Shown: positions 46,265-56,480 of the stretch, one piece after another | How the letters are laid out: each line of letters begins with the position of its first letter | How positions within the stretch are numbered: position 1 is the stretch's first letter | Assembly: GCF_000430545.1 (NCBI RefSeq) | Contig: NZ_AUMF01000019.1 | Span: forward strand, 29,891 to 93,890 | Source of the DNA: Tenacibaculum ovolyticum DSM 18103 | Lineage (GTDB): Bacteria; Bacteroidota; Bacteroidia; Flavobacteriales; Flavobacteriaceae | Reading direction: 5' to 3' | Length of the DNA stretch: 64,000 nucleotides | Made by a program: the position numbers and the translations under genes | Notes under the pieces: model-generated | What the model was told of the DNA's origin: nothing | The model's input: the letters and a program-made list of their open reading frames with translations, nothing else | The model's database searches: none

Positions 46265-47152
46265 TTATTTCGACTCTCTAGGATGAGCCATGTTATACAC
46301 TTTTTTTATCTGCTCCAAGCTATTATGCGTATACACTTGAGTAGAGGCTAAACTTGAATGCCCTAGTAATTCTTTAACCGAATTTAACGACGCACCGTTA
46401 TTAAGCAAATGTGTAGCGAAAGCATGTCGCAATATATGGGGACTTTTTTTTGCTTTTGTTGACACTCTACTAAAGTACAAATTAATTATTCGGTACACAA
46501 GAGTTTCATAAATTTTAACCCCTTTTTTTGTTACTAAAAGCTCATCTACCCCTTCCAACCTATCACTTCTTTTTAAGCTTAGATATTGATTTAAAGTATC
46601 TAAAACTGACGGCAACAACGCCACAAATCTCTCTTTATTTCTCTTCCCTAAAACTTTAATCACTTGCTTAGCAAAATCAACATCCTTTTCTTTTATATTA
46701 ATTAGTTCAATTCGTCTCATTCCTGTTGAATATAATAACTCCACAATCAATCGATTTCTTACTGACTCAAAATCATCTCCTTCACGTAAAAGTTTTAAAA
46801 CCTGCTCTACCTCGCCTTCATCAAACGGTGTTTGTATTTTTTTTTGAACTTTTAAAGCTTTGTGCTTTGCTAATGGATTAAGCTCAACTTCTCCAATCTT
46901 CTGTAAAAAACTATAAAAAGTCTTTAAAGAACTCATTTTCCTATTAACACTTCTATTTGAGACACCTTTATTAACAAGAAAAACTATCCAAGTTCTAATT
47001 TGATTATAATGAACTTCCTCTATTTCATTTTGATTAAATTCCGTTATACAAAACTCTTTAAACTTAATTATATCGACACGATATGCATTTATCGTATTCT
47101 TCGAATAGTTTCTTTCATGTTCTAAGTATTTTAAGAAGGCAGTAATAAGCAT
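46265..47152 (-). CDS. Tyrosine recombinase, XerC/XerD type
   Basis: The 295-residue protein has the N-terminal SAM-like core-binding domain (YLEHERNYSKNTINAYRVDIIKF) and the catalytic residues R146 (TGMRR), K170, H239/R242 (HILRHAFATH), H265 (GHSS) and Y274 (VYTH). It is a Xer recombinase of normal size, and since it is linked to rpsU and hpf it is a chromosomal housekeeping gene rather than a phage integrase. Which of XerC or XerD it is cannot be decided here. Confidence 0.93.
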   Translation of the reverse strand: MLITAFLKYLEHERNYSKNTINAYRVDIIKFKEFCITEFNQNEIEEVHYNQIRTWIVFLVNKGVSNRSVNRKMSSLKTFYSFLQKIGEVELNPLAKHKALKVQKKIQTPFDEGEVEQVLKLLREGDDFESVRNRLIVELLYSTGMRRIELINIKEKDVDFAKQVIKVLGKRNKERFVALLPSVLDTLNQYLSLKRSDRLEGVDELLVTKKGVKIYETLVYRIINLYFSRVSTKAKKSPHILRHAFATHLLNNGASLNSVKELLGHSSLASTQVYTHNSLEQIKKVYNMAHPRESK

Positions 47153-47184
47153 CAGTCTTGTTTTTACAAAATTAAATATACAAA

Positions 47185-47217
47185 AAAACCTGTATTGACA
47201 TAATCAATACAGGTTTT
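47185..47217 (-). terminator. Terminator of rpsU
   Basis: The 13-bp arms AAAACCTGTATTG and its complement with a seven-base loop, followed on the minus strand by an A/T-rich tail, lie between rpsU and the recombinase. Confidence 0.85.
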
Positions 47218-47238
47218 ACATTTTATAAGTAAGCAATA

Positions 47239-47436
47239 TTAACTTACTTCTTCTTTCGTTCTTAATCCTTGAACGTAAGAGGCTTTTTTCATTTGAGCAC
47301 GTTTAACAACAGACGGTTTATTGAACTGTTTCTTATCACGTAATTGTCTTAAGATTTTTACATCTCTAAACTTTCGTTTGTAACGTTTTAACGCTCTATC
47401 GATATTCTCTCCTTCTTTAATTGGAATAATTAACAT
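47239..47436 (-). CDS. rpsU: 30S ribosomal protein S21
   Basis: The 65-residue protein reads MLIIPIKEGENIDRALKRYKRKFRDVKILRQLRDKKQFNKP..., the bS21 pattern. In flavobacteria bS21 helps hide the anti-Shine-Dalgarno end of 16S rRNA, and rpsU itself keeps a strong Shine-Dalgarno sequence. Here GGGAGGTG lies nine bases before the ATG (47444-47451), which is unusual in this genome. It has its own promoter and terminator. Confidence 0.97.
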   Translation of the reverse strand: MLIIPIKEGENIDRALKRYKRKFRDVKILRQLRDKKQFNKPSVVKRAQMKKASYVQGLRTKEEVS

Positions 47437-47443
47437 GTGTTAG

Positions 47444-47495
47444 CACCTCCCTTCATTCTAGTCTCTAAATTTTTATTTTTAGGACTGCAAATGTA
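47444..47495 (-). promoter_or_regulatory. rpsU promoter and strong Shine-Dalgarno site
   Basis: The -7 core TACATTTGCAGTCC occupies 47482-47495 and the ribosome-binding site AGGGAGGTGC occupies 47443-47452. The SD core GGAGG is about nine bases from the start codon. Regulation through bS21 availability is known in Flavobacterium johnsoniae and is the likely role here. Confidence 0.8.
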
Positions 47496-47553
47496 ATGAG
47501 TCTTTTTTAATTAACTGTTATTTATTTATTTTATTTAAAAGGTATTTAAAAAA

Positions 47554-48720
47554 CTATGTTGCAGGCTTATATTCTTTCTTATCTATTATCATTTTTGCGA
47601 TAATTTCTTTTAAGATTTCAGATGTACCTCCACCAATCGGCCCTAAACGGCTATCTCGTAACAAACGTGCTAATGGGTACTCTTCCATATAACCGTAACC
47701 TCCTAATAGTTGCAATGCATCATAAATAACTTCATCTGCCATTTTTGTAGATAACATTTTACTCATACTTGCTTCTTTAACGACATAAACTCCTTCATTT
47801 AATCTTTTAGTAATTGAATAATTATATTCTCTACACATATCAACTTTAGAAGCCATTTCTGCAACTTTATGACGTAACGCTTGAAACTTATCTAATGTTT
47901 TACCAAACGCTTCTCTTTCACTCATATAATTTATCACATAATCTACAGCGTACTCAGCTCTTGCATGTGCATTAATTGCCATTATTAAACGCTCTAAAGC
48001 AAAATGCTGCATGATATATGGAAATCCCTTTCCTTCATCTCCCATTAAGTTCTCTGCAGGAATTATCACATTATCAAAAGCAATTTCTGCAGTATCAGAA
48101 GCTCTCCAACCTAATTTATCTAATTTTGTCGAAGAAATTCCTTTAGTATCTCTATCTACAACAAAAATACTCATTCCTTTATGTTTATCTTCTGGATCTG
48201 TCTTTGCTGCAACAACTAAATAATCAGAATACACACCATTTGTAATAAATGTTTTAGATCCATTAATTATATATGTGTCTCCTTTTTTAACAGCTGTAGT
48301 TCTCATACCTGCTACATCACTACCACCAAAAGGTTCTGAAATACATAAACACCCTATTTTATCTCCATCTATACTAGGAGTTAAATATTCTTTTTTTATT
48401 CTATCGTCTCCTTCTTTATTTAAATGAGTCATAGCTAAATAAGCGTGTGCCCACATATTAGCTGCAAAACCACCTGAGTTTATTTTCTGTAATTCCTCTA
48501 AAAAAATAACAGTATAAAAAAGATCTAAACCTAAACCTCCATATTCTTCTGGTTGATTTAACCCGAAATACCCCATTTCTCCAAATTTCTTCCATATGAA
48601 ACGTTCTACTGTTCCGTCTTTTTCCCATTTATTAATATGAGGTACTACTTCTTTTTGCAAAAAATCTTTAAAGCTTTGACGAAAAAAGTCGTGCTCTTCA
48701 GTAAAATACATACTGTTCAT
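47554..48720 (-). CDS. Acyl-CoA dehydrogenase, IVD/LCAD type
   Basis: The 388-residue flavoprotein has the family signature LCISEPFGGSDVAGM near residue 125, WRASDTAEIAFDNV, and QLLGGYGYMEEYPLARLLRDSRLGPIGGGTSEI at the end. The MCAD-type catalytic Glu at the end is replaced by glycine (GGGT), but E243 in FALERL matches the isovaleryl-CoA/long-chain dehydrogenase position. A branched or long acyl-CoA substrate is therefore more likely than medium-chain. It is separated from rpsU by a 117-base gap and lies 30 bases downstream of the helix-hairpin-helix gene stop. Confidence 0.92.
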   Translation of the reverse strand: MNSMYFTEEHDFFRQSFKDFLQKEVVPHINKWEKDGTVERFIWKKFGEMGYFGLNQPEEYGGLGLDLFYTVIFLEELQKINSGGFAANMWAHAYLAMTHLNKEGDDRIKKEYLTPSIDGDKIGCLCISEPFGGSDVAGMRTTAVKKGDTYIINGSKTFITNGVYSDYLVVAAKTDPEDKHKGMSIFVVDRDTKGISSTKLDKLGWRASDTAEIAFDNVIIPAENLMGDEGKGFPYIMQHFALERLIMAINAHARAEYAVDYVINYMSEREAFGKTLDKFQALRHKVAEMASKVDMCREYNYSITKRLNEGVYVVKEASMSKMLSTKMADEVIYDALQLLGGYGYMEEYPLARLLRDSRLGPIGGGTSEILKEIIAKMIIDKKEYKPAT

Positions 48721-48750
48721 AATTATATATTCTGTTTGTTTGTTGTTTGT

Positions 48751-49653
48751 TTATTCCGCTTTCAAATATAAAACTATTCTATCGTATTTCTTAATTGGAA
48801 AACTATCAATGTTTTTTAACTCTAAAATGTCCTGAAACTCTGCTATTTCATCTCTATATTCTAAAATATCCTTACACAAATCATAATCAATGTATGGATT
48901 CTTTAACAATTCTTTAAACGTAATAGTGTTAATATTTACTTTTTTAATCTTTGGTTTCTTGTAAACCTTAAATGTTTTTAAAATTCTTTTTACAGTGATT
49001 TTTTCTACCCCCCAGACTTCATAAACTTGAGATTCATAAGAAAACCCCTGTAGCTTCCTCCTATATTTTACAATCCTCTCAGAAATCACTTCTCCTACTC
49101 CACTTACAGCTTCAAAATCTTGTTGATTTGCCTCATTTATATTAGCTGTTAGGGGTTTATATGAATTCTCCACCACATCACTAACTTTATTAGCTACAAC
49201 ACTAGAATTTGATTGTTTTTTTAACTTATCTCGCTTATTAACCCAATCTGGGAATTTAAATAAAGGAGACATTTTACTCAACAAAGTATCAGATACTTTT
49301 GTTATTTTCTGAAATTCTTTTATCGAGTTTACAAATTTGTTTAACTTTCTATAAGCATGTAACCTATCGATCTCCTTAGTAGTCATTCCTAATTGATATC
49401 CTTTAAAATCAGTAATATAATTAGGATTAAAAGTATATTTTTTTGGCTTTCTTTTTTCTAGTGCTTCTTTTTTTAAACTATCAATTTTATTCTGAAATTC
49501 TACTAGCTCTGGTGAATCTAAATCTATCATTTTTTTAGATGAGAAATCAACAAACACATAAATAACCTGAAGAACAATTATAAGTAATAGCAAAAAGAAA
49601 ATCCCATTTCTTTGGCGTTTATTATACCAGAAATGGGATTTAAATACTTTCAT
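48751..49653 (-). CDS. Membrane-anchored helix-hairpin-helix protein (ComEA-like)
   Basis: The 300-residue protein has one N-terminal membrane segment (GIFFLLLLIIVLQVIYVFV) and then several HhH units: NINEANQQDFEAVSGVGEVISERIVKYRRKL near residue 165, a second in VYEVWGVEKITVKRILK and a third, degenerate one, VNINTITFKELLKNPYIDYDLCKDILEYRD. Such proteins bind DNA non-specifically in the periplasm or envelope and resemble ComEA. It is separated by only 30 bases from the acyl-CoA dehydrogenase. Confidence 0.88.
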   Translation of the reverse strand: MKVFKSHFWYNKRQRNGIFFLLLLIIVLQVIYVFVDFSSKKMIDLDSPELVEFQNKIDSLKKEALEKRKPKKYTFNPNYITDFKGYQLGMTTKEIDRLHAYRKLNKFVNSIKEFQKITKVSDTLLSKMSPLFKFPDWVNKRDKLKKQSNSSVVANKVSDVVENSYKPLTANINEANQQDFEAVSGVGEVISERIVKYRRKLQGFSYESQVYEVWGVEKITVKRILKTFKVYKKPKIKKVNINTITFKELLKNPYIDYDLCKDILEYRDEIAEFQDILELKNIDSFPIKKYDRIVLYLKAE

Positions 49654-49663
49654 TATTTATGTA

Positions 49664-51244
49664 CTATGCGTTATTTTCTTTAATCGCTTTTAAATATCTA
49701 GTTAACTCTTCTTTTACTTTTGGATATAAGAAGAATAAACCTACAACATTTGGTACTGCCATTGCAAAAATCATCGCATCTGAAAAATCTGTTACAGCTC
49801 CTAAACTTGCTGCTGAACCAATTATCACAAATAAACAAAATAAGATTTTATATGCATAATCAGCAGCTTTTGAACGTCCAAATAAGAACATCCAACCTTG
49901 TAAACCATAATAAGACCAAGATAGCATTGTTGAAAATGCAAATAATACTACTGCTATTGTTAAAACATAAGGAAACCAAGGTAGTACTGAAGCAAATGCT
50001 TTTGATGTTGCTAAAACACCATCTGGCGATTTAGTACCATATGTCATAATACTTCCATCACCGTTTGTAATAATAATCACTAAAGCTGTCATTGTACAAA
50101 CTACTACTGTATCTATAAACGGCTCTAATAAAGCAACTAACCCTTCTGATGCTGGGTATTTCGTTTTAACTGCTGAATGAGCAATTGCTGCTGAACCAAC
50201 ACCTGCTTCATTTGAAAATGCTGCTCTTTGGAAACCGATAATTAATACTCCTAAGATACCTCCTGAAATTCCTTTTGCATTAAATGCTCCATCCCATATC
50301 TGAGCAAATGCATTACCTATTTGAGAAAAATTCGCTGCTAAAATAACTATTGCTGCTAGGAAATAAATTCCTACCATAAATGGAACAATTTTTTCTGTAA
50401 TATTTCCAATTCTTTTAATTCCTCCGATAATTACAATTCCAACTAATACAGCCATAACAACTCCAAAAATCAAAGCAGTTGATAAATCATTAGAACCAAT
50501 CATACTTCCAAATTGCTGTGCTGCTTGGTTTGCTTGAAACATGTTACCACCTCCAAAAGAACCACCAATTACCATAATAGCAAAAAGAACAGCTAATACT
50601 TTACCTAATCCGCTTTTACCAACATCAGCTAAACCTTTTCTTAAATAATACATTGGTCCACCGTAAATGGTTCCATCTTCACCTACATCTCTATATTTTA
50701 CACCTAAAGTACATTCAACAAATTTCGAAGACATTCCTATTAAACCTGCAACGATCATCCAAAAAGTAGCTCCTGGCCCTCCTAAAGATAAGGCTACTGC
50801 AACACCGGCAATATTACCTAAACCGACAGTACCTGATAAAGCTGCTGTTAAAGCTTGAAAATGCGAAACTTCTCCTTCTGCTCCTTCTACTCTAATTGTT
50901 TCAATAGCATCTCCTCCTGGTGTAGGGTCTCCAGCCATAACATCTGAAGTAACATGGTCAACATCATCATATTTACCTCTAACAATATTTATAGAAGTAG
51001 GGAACAATCTAATATTTACAAATTTAAATAATATTGAAAATATTAATCCCGCTGATAAAAGCATTATAATTACTAAAGGCATTTTAACTCCCCCTCCTAA
51101 GTTTACTGAGTAAAAAACGAATCCTCCCCAAGCATCTGCGACAGGTTTAAACCCTTCATTTATCTTTTCTGCTAAACCTTTTTCTTGTGCAAATGTTAAC
51201 ATTGGTGTTATTAATAACAACAACGTAATAAGTCTTTTATTCAT
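49664..51244 (-). CDS. Alanine/sodium symporter (AGCS family)
   Basis: The 526-residue protein has about eleven membrane segments and the AGCS signature GTVGLGNIAGVAVALSLGGPGATFWM near residue 137, FSNEAGVGSAAIAHSAV near 330 and ATSKAFASVLPW. These secondary transporters take up alanine or glycine with Na+. A signal-like N-terminus (MNKRLITLLLLITPMLTFAQ) precedes the first helix, as is common in Bacteroidota members. It lies 10 bases upstream of the helix-hairpin-helix gene. Confidence 0.94.
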   Translation of the reverse strand: MNKRLITLLLLITPMLTFAQEKGLAEKINEGFKPVADAWGGFVFYSVNLGGGVKMPLVIIMLLSAGLIFSILFKFVNIRLFPTSINIVRGKYDDVDHVTSDVMAGDPTPGGDAIETIRVEGAEGEVSHFQALTAALSGTVGLGNIAGVAVALSLGGPGATFWMIVAGLIGMSSKFVECTLGVKYRDVGEDGTIYGGPMYYLRKGLADVGKSGLGKVLAVLFAIMVIGGSFGGGNMFQANQAAQQFGSMIGSNDLSTALIFGVVMAVLVGIVIIGGIKRIGNITEKIVPFMVGIYFLAAIVILAANFSQIGNAFAQIWDGAFNAKGISGGILGVLIIGFQRAAFSNEAGVGSAAIAHSAVKTKYPASEGLVALLEPFIDTVVVCTMTALVIIITNGDGSIMTYGTKSPDGVLATSKAFASVLPWFPYVLTIAVVLFAFSTMLSWSYYGLQGWMFLFGRSKAADYAYKILFCLFVIIGSAASLGAVTDFSDAMIFAMAVPNVVGLFFLYPKVKEELTRYLKAIKENNA

Positions 51245-51311
51245 AATATACTATGTTAGTTTTTATGTTTGTAGTGCGCAATATCTTAAAAAATTGAACT
51301 TTCAACAAGTT

Positions 51312-52232
51312 TTAATCGTTAAATGTACTTTTTAAGGTTAGCTTTTCTTTAAATTTTTGTAAATCTTCTTTAAATGATTCTGGGAAAAAATTTAATACCT
51401 TATTAGTTTTCGTTAAATCAAATCCAGTTTTAACTGGCCTAATTGCTTTTTGATTTAATTCTGCTGTAGAAATTGGCTTTATCAAATTCTCATCTAAATT
51501 AAAAACTTCTGCAATCTGTTTTGCTATTTCATAAATACTTAATAATGTATTCGACGAAATGTTAAAAACCCCTGTAGTTTTATTGTCAATAGATAACTTA
51601 CAAGCCAATGCTAAATCTTCTACGTATGTTGGCATACGATACTGATCATTAACTATCGTAATTTGCTCTTTATTTTCTAAAGATTTCTTTACCCACAACA
51701 CAATATTACTCCGTGTCATATCAAAAACTTGCCCATAAACTAAGATAGTTCTAAGAATAGTATAGTTTATATTAGATGTAGTTAAAATCTTTTCTGATTT
51801 TAATTTAGATAATCCATAATAACTTAATGGTTTTGGTTCGTCTATTTCTTTGTAAGGACCATTCTCACCATCAAAAATAAAATCAGTAGACAAATGAATT
51901 AAATGCGTGTTTTTTTCTTCAGAATATTCTTTTAGATATCCTACTACATCAATATTTAATTTATCACACGCTGCTTTATTATCTTCACAAGCATCAACAT
52001 TTGTCATTGCTGCTGTATTTACAATAATATCAGGATTACATTCTCTTAATTTTTCAAGAAGTACAATCTTATCAGTAATATCAATAGAAACATATTTAAA
52101 ATCATTTCTTCCACTTCTATTTCCTCCTCGAGAAAAACCTATTACATTATATCTTTGTTTTTCTTTTAATAATAAGTTCACTAGACTTTGTCCTAACAAA
52201 CCGTTACTTCCGGTAATAACAATATTCTTCAT
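51312..52232 (-). CDS. RmlD-like NAD(P)-dependent reductase/epimerase
   Basis: The 306-residue SDR protein has GSNGLLGQSL at residues 8-17, NTAAMTNVDACEDN near 70, THLIHLSTDFIFDGENGPY near 110 and the catalytic YYGLSKLKSEK. This matches dTDP-4-dehydrorhamnose reductase-like enzymes, which act in nucleotide-sugar metabolism. No other rhamnose genes are near, so the substrate remains open. It overlaps the K+ channel gene at the start codon by one base and is likely coupled. Confidence 0.88.
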   Translation of the reverse strand: MKNIVITGSNGLLGQSLVNLLLKEKQRYNVIGFSRGGNRSGRNDFKYVSIDITDKIVLLEKLRECNPDIIVNTAAMTNVDACEDNKAACDKLNIDVVGYLKEYSEEKNTHLIHLSTDFIFDGENGPYKEIDEPKPLSYYGLSKLKSEKILTTSNINYTILRTILVYGQVFDMTRSNIVLWVKKSLENKEQITIVNDQYRMPTYVEDLALACKLSIDNKTTGVFNISSNTLLSIYEIAKQIAEVFNLDENLIKPISTAELNQKAIRPVKTGFDLTKTNKVLNFFPESFKEDLQKFKEKLTLKSTFND

Positions 52233-53236
52233 TAAAACAATTCTCTTAATTTAACTATCTGTTCTGGGCGTCCTAATACAATTAAATTTGCTCCAGCTTT
52301 AAGCGCAACAGATGCTTCTGGGTTTATAATATATTCTTTATCTAGTGTTCTATAACCTATAACTGTACATCCAGTTTTTCTACGTAGATCTAAATCTAAA
52401 ATAGTTCTATTTAAATATTCTTTTGGTAAATTATCTATCGATATTTCTTCAAGGTTTGCAGTAGTATCTCCTTCTATTGTTAATCTATCTACAAATTCAA
52501 TTACATCTGGAGTAACTACTAAAGAGGCCATATGAGCACCTCCTAACTTGTCTGGCATAATTACATTATCAGCTCCCGCAATTTTAAGTTTACTGTATGA
52601 GGTTTCTTTTGATGCTCTACTTATTATTTTACAGTTTTTATTTAACTGACTTGCTGTTAATACTACAAATAAATTATCCGCATCAGAAGGTAATGCTGTA
52701 ATTAAATTATCTGCATTTAAAATACCTGCTTTTAATAACGCCTCATCAGTTGTTGCGTCTCCTTCAATATTTAGTATTCCATTCTCATCTAACTGTTTTA
52801 TAATATCTTCATACTTCTCTACAACCACTAAATCCTTTTTATAGCTTTTTAGCTTCGCAATAGCCTGTTTACCGTTTCTACCATAACCACAAACAATAGT
52901 ATGTCCTTTTAGTTTCTCTATTTTTTTTTGCACTTTTTTTATTTTTAATTGATGAAAAAATTGCCCGCTTATTAAATATTCAGAAAATGATGATACAGCA
53001 TACCCAAATATAAATAAGCTTGATAATATTAAACCGATTGTAAATATTTTTTCTCCTGTACCGAATGGGTGAACTTCTCCAAAACCTATCGTAGTAATGG
53101 TTATTATTGTCATATATAATGCATCAATAAAAGAGTAATCGAACAATATTAAATATCCTCCTACGCCTATTGATAAAATTAATACAGAGAAAAAGATTGC
53201 TTTGTATAACCTTGATTTAAATACTTTTTTAATCAT
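52232..53236 (-). CDS. Potassium channel with RCK (TrkA-N) domain
   Basis: The 334-residue protein has two membrane helices around the pore filter TIGFGE (residues 46-51), then a cytoplasmic RCK domain with GHTIVCGYGRNGKQAIAKL and a TrkA-C domain at the end. Such channels open on ligand binding to the RCK ring. It overlaps the PspC-like gene by four bases and rmlD-like by one, so the three form one operon. Confidence 0.93.
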   Translation of the reverse strand: MIKKVFKSRLYKAIFFSVLILSIGVGGYLILFDYSFIDALYMTIITITTIGFGEVHPFGTGEKIFTIGLILSSLFIFGYAVSSFSEYLISGQFFHQLKIKKVQKKIEKLKGHTIVCGYGRNGKQAIAKLKSYKKDLVVVEKYEDIIKQLDENGILNIEGDATTDEALLKAGILNADNLITALPSDADNLFVVLTASQLNKNCKIISRASKETSYSKLKIAGADNVIMPDKLGGAHMASLVVTPDVIEFVDRLTIEGDTTANLEEISIDNLPKEYLNRTILDLDLRRKTGCTVIGYRTLDKEYIINPEASVALKAGANLIVLGRPEQIVKLRELF

Positions 53237-53460
53237 AAATCAAAAACAGAAGTTCTTTTGGTGTGAATCATATCTTTTAAACGTAATAAAAAAGCCAAGG
53301 TTAAATAAACACCAAATGATAAACCAATAGTTACAAACGACATATAAATAAAGAATAAGCGTACATTGGTAGCTCTCATTCCTAGGCGGTCAGCAAATCT
53401 AGAAGACACAGCAAAACCATGACGTTCAAAGAAATGACGAACTGAGTGAATAATTTTCAT
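53233..53460 (-). CDS. PspC-domain membrane protein
   Basis: The 75-residue protein has the PspC pattern VSSRFADRLGMRATNVRLFFIYMSFVTIGLSFGVYLTLAFLLRLKD with a single or double membrane segment. PspC-domain proteins act in envelope stress. A short form is common in Bacteroidota. It starts the operon with the K+ channel and overlaps it by four bases. Confidence 0.85.
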   Translation of the reverse strand: MKIIHSVRHFFERHGFAVSSRFADRLGMRATNVRLFFIYMSFVTIGLSFGVYLTLAFLLRLKDMIHTKRTSVFDL

Positions 53461-53539
53461 CTTAATTCATTTTAACTGCAAGATACCAATTAACTATCAT
53501 TTGTTTGTAACATCGGCTTTAAAATAAATTTGGTTTCTG

Positions 53540-53547
53540 TAACTTTG
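53540..53547 (+). promoter_or_regulatory. -7 box of uvrA
   Basis: TAACTTTG matches TAnnTTTG, 23 bases before the TTG start at 53570. Confidence 0.65.
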
Positions 53548-53569
53548 CTTTTTTGGTAAAATTCTCACT

Positions 53570-56392
53570 TTGAAAGAACAAGAGTACATAGAAGTATACG
53601 GAGCAAGAGCTCACAATTTAAAAAACATCGATGTTAAAATTCCTCGTGAAAAGTTAGTCGTTATTACTGGTTTAAGCGGTAGTGGAAAATCATCATTAGC
53701 TTTTGATACTATTTACGCTGAAGGACAGCGACGTTATATAGAAACTTTTTCAGCCTATGCTCGTCAGTTTTTAGGAGGTTTAGAAAGACCTGATGTTGAT
53801 AAAATAGATGGATTATCTCCAGTTATCTCTATTGAACAAAAGACTACAAACAAAAGTCCACGATCAACAGTAGGTACAATTACAGAAATTTACGATTTTC
53901 TTCGTTTACTTTTTTCTCGTGCCTCGGATGCTTATTCTTTTAATACCAATGAAAAAATGGTTAGTTATTCTGATGAACAAATCAGGCAGCTAATTTTAAA
54001 AGATTTTAACGAAAAGCGTATTGCTATTCTTGCTCCTTTAATTAAATCTAGAAAAGGTCATTATCGTGAACTTTTTGAACAAATTTCTAAACAAGGTTTT
54101 GTTAGGGTTCGTGTAGATGGAGAAATAAAGGAAATCGAAAAAGGTATGAAGCTAGATCGATATAAAACCCACGATATTGAGGTAGTTATTGATCGTTTAG
54201 TTGTTAATGAAAAATCTGATAAACGTTTAGAAGAAACCATTAAAACAGCTTTATATACTGGTAATAATATTTTAATGGTTGTTGATGTTGACGATGAGAA
54301 ACCTCGTTACTTTAGTCGAGAATTAATGTGTCCTACTACCGGAATAGCATACCCTAATCCTGAACCAAATACATTTTCTTTCAATTCACCAAGAGGTGCC
54401 TGTTCAAATTGTAACGGACTAGGTACTACCAATGAAATTAACGAACAAAAAGTAATTCCTGACCATACAGTTTCTATAAAAAATGGAGGAATTATTCCTT
54501 TAGGAGATCAAAAAAGCAGCTGGATTTTTAAACAACTTCAAACAATTGCTGACAGACATAATTTTAAACTTACTGACCCAATAAATAAAATTCCGGCAAA
54601 TGCTATGAATATTATTTTACATGGTGGTAATGATAAGTTTGAAATTAACTCTAAAGATCTTGGCGTAACTAGAAATTATGAAATTGATTTTGAAGGAATT
54701 ATAGCTTTTATTGAAAATCAATATAAAAATGCAGAAAGTAGCGCTATTAAGCGTTGGGCAAAAGACTTTATGGATGAAGTTAAATGCTCAACATGTAATG
54801 GTAATAGATTAAAAAAAGAAGCCTTGCACTTTAAATTCACTAACAAAAGCATTAGTGATTTAGCGCAGATGGATATTACTGAATTAGCTGCTTGGTTTGA
54901 AAATATTGAAAGTAGCCTTTCAGAGAAAAAATTAAAAATAGCTTCTGAAATTTTAAAAGAAATTAGAACCAGAATCCAGTTTTTATTAGATGTTGGTTTA
55001 GATTATTTAACTTTAGATAGAACTTCTAAATCTCTATCTGGTGGTGAAGCTCAACGAATTAGATTAGCGACTCAAATTGGCTCGCAATTAGTTGGTGTAT
55101 TATATATTTTAGATGAACCAAGTATTGGTTTACATCAACGTGATAATGAGAAATTAATTAATTCTCTAATTAAATTACGTGATGTTGGTAATTCTGTTTT
55201 AGTTGTTGAACATGATAAAGACATGATTGAGCAAGCTGATTTCGTTTTAGATATTGGTCCTGGAGCAGGAATACATGGAGGAAAAATTGTTAGCGAAGGT
55301 ACTTTTGAAGATTTAAAAACGCATAGCACCTTAACAGCTGACTATTTAACCGAAAGAAAACAAATCACTGTACCGAAAGAACGTAGAAAAGGTAATGGAA
55401 ACTTTATTAAACTTTCTGGTGCTACTGGAAACAACTTAAAAAACGTCTCTGTAAAATTTCCTTTAGGACAAATGATTTGCGTTACTGGAGTTTCTGGAAG
55501 CGGAAAATCTACCTTAATAAACGAAACTCTATATCCTATTTTAAATGCTCATATTTATCGTGGCGTAAAAAAACCAATGCCTTATAAAAAAATTGAAGGC
55601 TTAGAGCATATTGATAAGGTTATTGATATTGACCAATCTCCTATTGGACGAACACCTCGTTCAAATCCCGCAACCTATACAGGTACCTTTGGTGAAATTA
55701 GAAGCTTATTTGCAAAAACTCCTGAAGCTGCAATTAGAGGCTATAAACCAGGTCGTTTTAGCTTTAATGTAAAAGGTGGTCGTTGTGAAACTTGCCAAGG
55801 TGGTGGAGTTCGTGTAATTGAAATGAACTTTTTACCAGATGTTCATGTAGAGTGTGAAACTTGTCAAGGAAAACGTTTTAATAGAGAAACTTTAGAGATT
55901 CGCTATAAAGGAAAATCAATTTCCGATATATTAAATATGACTATTAATGAAGCTACCGACTTTTTTGAACTCATACCGAAAATATATCGTAAGTTAAAAA
56001 CAATTAAAGATGTTGGTCTAGGCTATATCACTTTAGGTCAGCAATCGACTACGCTCTCTGGTGGAGAAGCACAGCGTATAAAACTAGCTTCAGAGTTATC
56101 AAAAAGAGACACTGGTAATACTTTTTACATTTTAGATGAACCTACCACAGGTTTACATTTTGAAGATATACGTGTTTTAATGGATGTTTTAAATAAACTA
56201 GCTGACAAAGGAAACACGGTGCTTATTATTGAACATAATATGGATGTTATTAAACTTGCCGATCATGTTATTGATATAGGTATGGAAGGCGGTAAAAATG
56301 GAGGTAATGTTCTTGTTACTGGTTCTCCTGAAAAAGTAGCAAAACATAAAACCAGTTATACTGCAAAGTTTTTGAAAAAGGAATTAAAATAA
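53570..56392 (+). CDS. uvrA: Excinuclease ABC subunit A
   Basis: The 940-residue ABC protein has two nucleotide-binding halves: Walker [11 protein letters not shown] at residue 34 and [10 protein letters not shown] at about 643, signatures SLSGGEAQR and TLSGGEAQR, two zinc modules ([23 protein letters not shown]) and [20 protein letters not shown]. It detects helix distortions for nucleotide excision repair. The start codon is TTG at 53570 and the N-terminus [17 protein letters not shown] is typical, so no earlier start is needed. It stands alone with its own promoter and terminator. Confidence 0.99.
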   Translation: MKEQEYIEVYGARAHNLKNIDVKIPREKLVVITGLSGSGKSSLAFDTIYAEGQRRYIETFSAYARQFLGGLERPDVDKIDGLSPVISIEQKTTNKSPRSTVGTITEIYDFLRLLFSRASDAYSFNTNEKMVSYSDEQIRQLILKDFNEKRIAILAPLIKSRKGHYRELFEQISKQGFVRVRVDGEIKEIEKGMKLDRYKTHDIEVVIDRLVVNEKSDKRLEETIKTALYTGNNILMVVDVDDEKPRYFSRELMCPTTGIAYPNPEPNTFSFNSPRGACSNCNGLGTTNEINEQKVIPDHTVSIKNGGIIPLGDQKSSWIFKQLQTIADRHNFKLTDPINKIPANAMNIILHGGNDKFEINSKDLGVTRNYEIDFEGIIAFIENQYKNAESSAIKRWAKDFMDEVKCSTCNGNRLKKEALHFKFTNKSISDLAQMDITELAAWFENIESSLSEKKLKIASEILKEIRTRIQFLLDVGLDYLTLDRTSKSLSGGEAQRIRLATQIGSQLVGVLYILDEPSIGLHQRDNEKLINSLIKLRDVGNSVLVVEHDKDMIEQADFVLDIGPGAGIHGGKIVSEGTFEDLKTHSTLTADYLTERKQITVPKERRKGNGNFIKLSGATGNNLKNVSVKFPLGQMICVTGVSGSGKSTLINETLYPILNAHIYRGVKKPMPYKKIEGLEHIDKVIDIDQSPIGRTPRSNPATYTGTFGEIRSLFAKTPEAAIRGYKPGRFSFNVKGGRCETCQGGGVRVIEMNFLPDVHVECETCQGKRFNRETLEIRYKGKSISDILNMTINEATDFFELIPKIYRKLKTIKDVGLGYITLGQQSTTLSGGEAQRIKLASELSKRDTGNTFYILDEPTTGLHFEDIRVLMDVLNKLADKGNTVLIIEHNMDVIKLADHVIDIGMEGGKNGGNVLVTGSPEKVAKHKTSYTAKFLKKELK

Positions 56393-56394
56393 AA

Positions 56395-56436
56395 ATTATT
56401 ACATGTCTTAATAATCTTAAAAAGACATGTAATAAT
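56395..56436. terminator. Bidirectional terminator after uvrA
   Basis: The perfect 15-bp arms ATTATTACATGTCTT and complement (56395-56409 with 56422-56436) lie between convergent uvrA and the anti-sigma gene. Confidence 0.85.
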
Positions 56437-56480
56437 TATAAAGCTACTACTTTAATATGTTTTCTTTTCATTTAGAAGTA

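Noticed and set aside
46265..47152. Phage or island integrase
   Set aside because: It lies among rpsU, hpf and tRNA-tuf housekeeping genes, with no attachment repeats at the nearby tRNAs.
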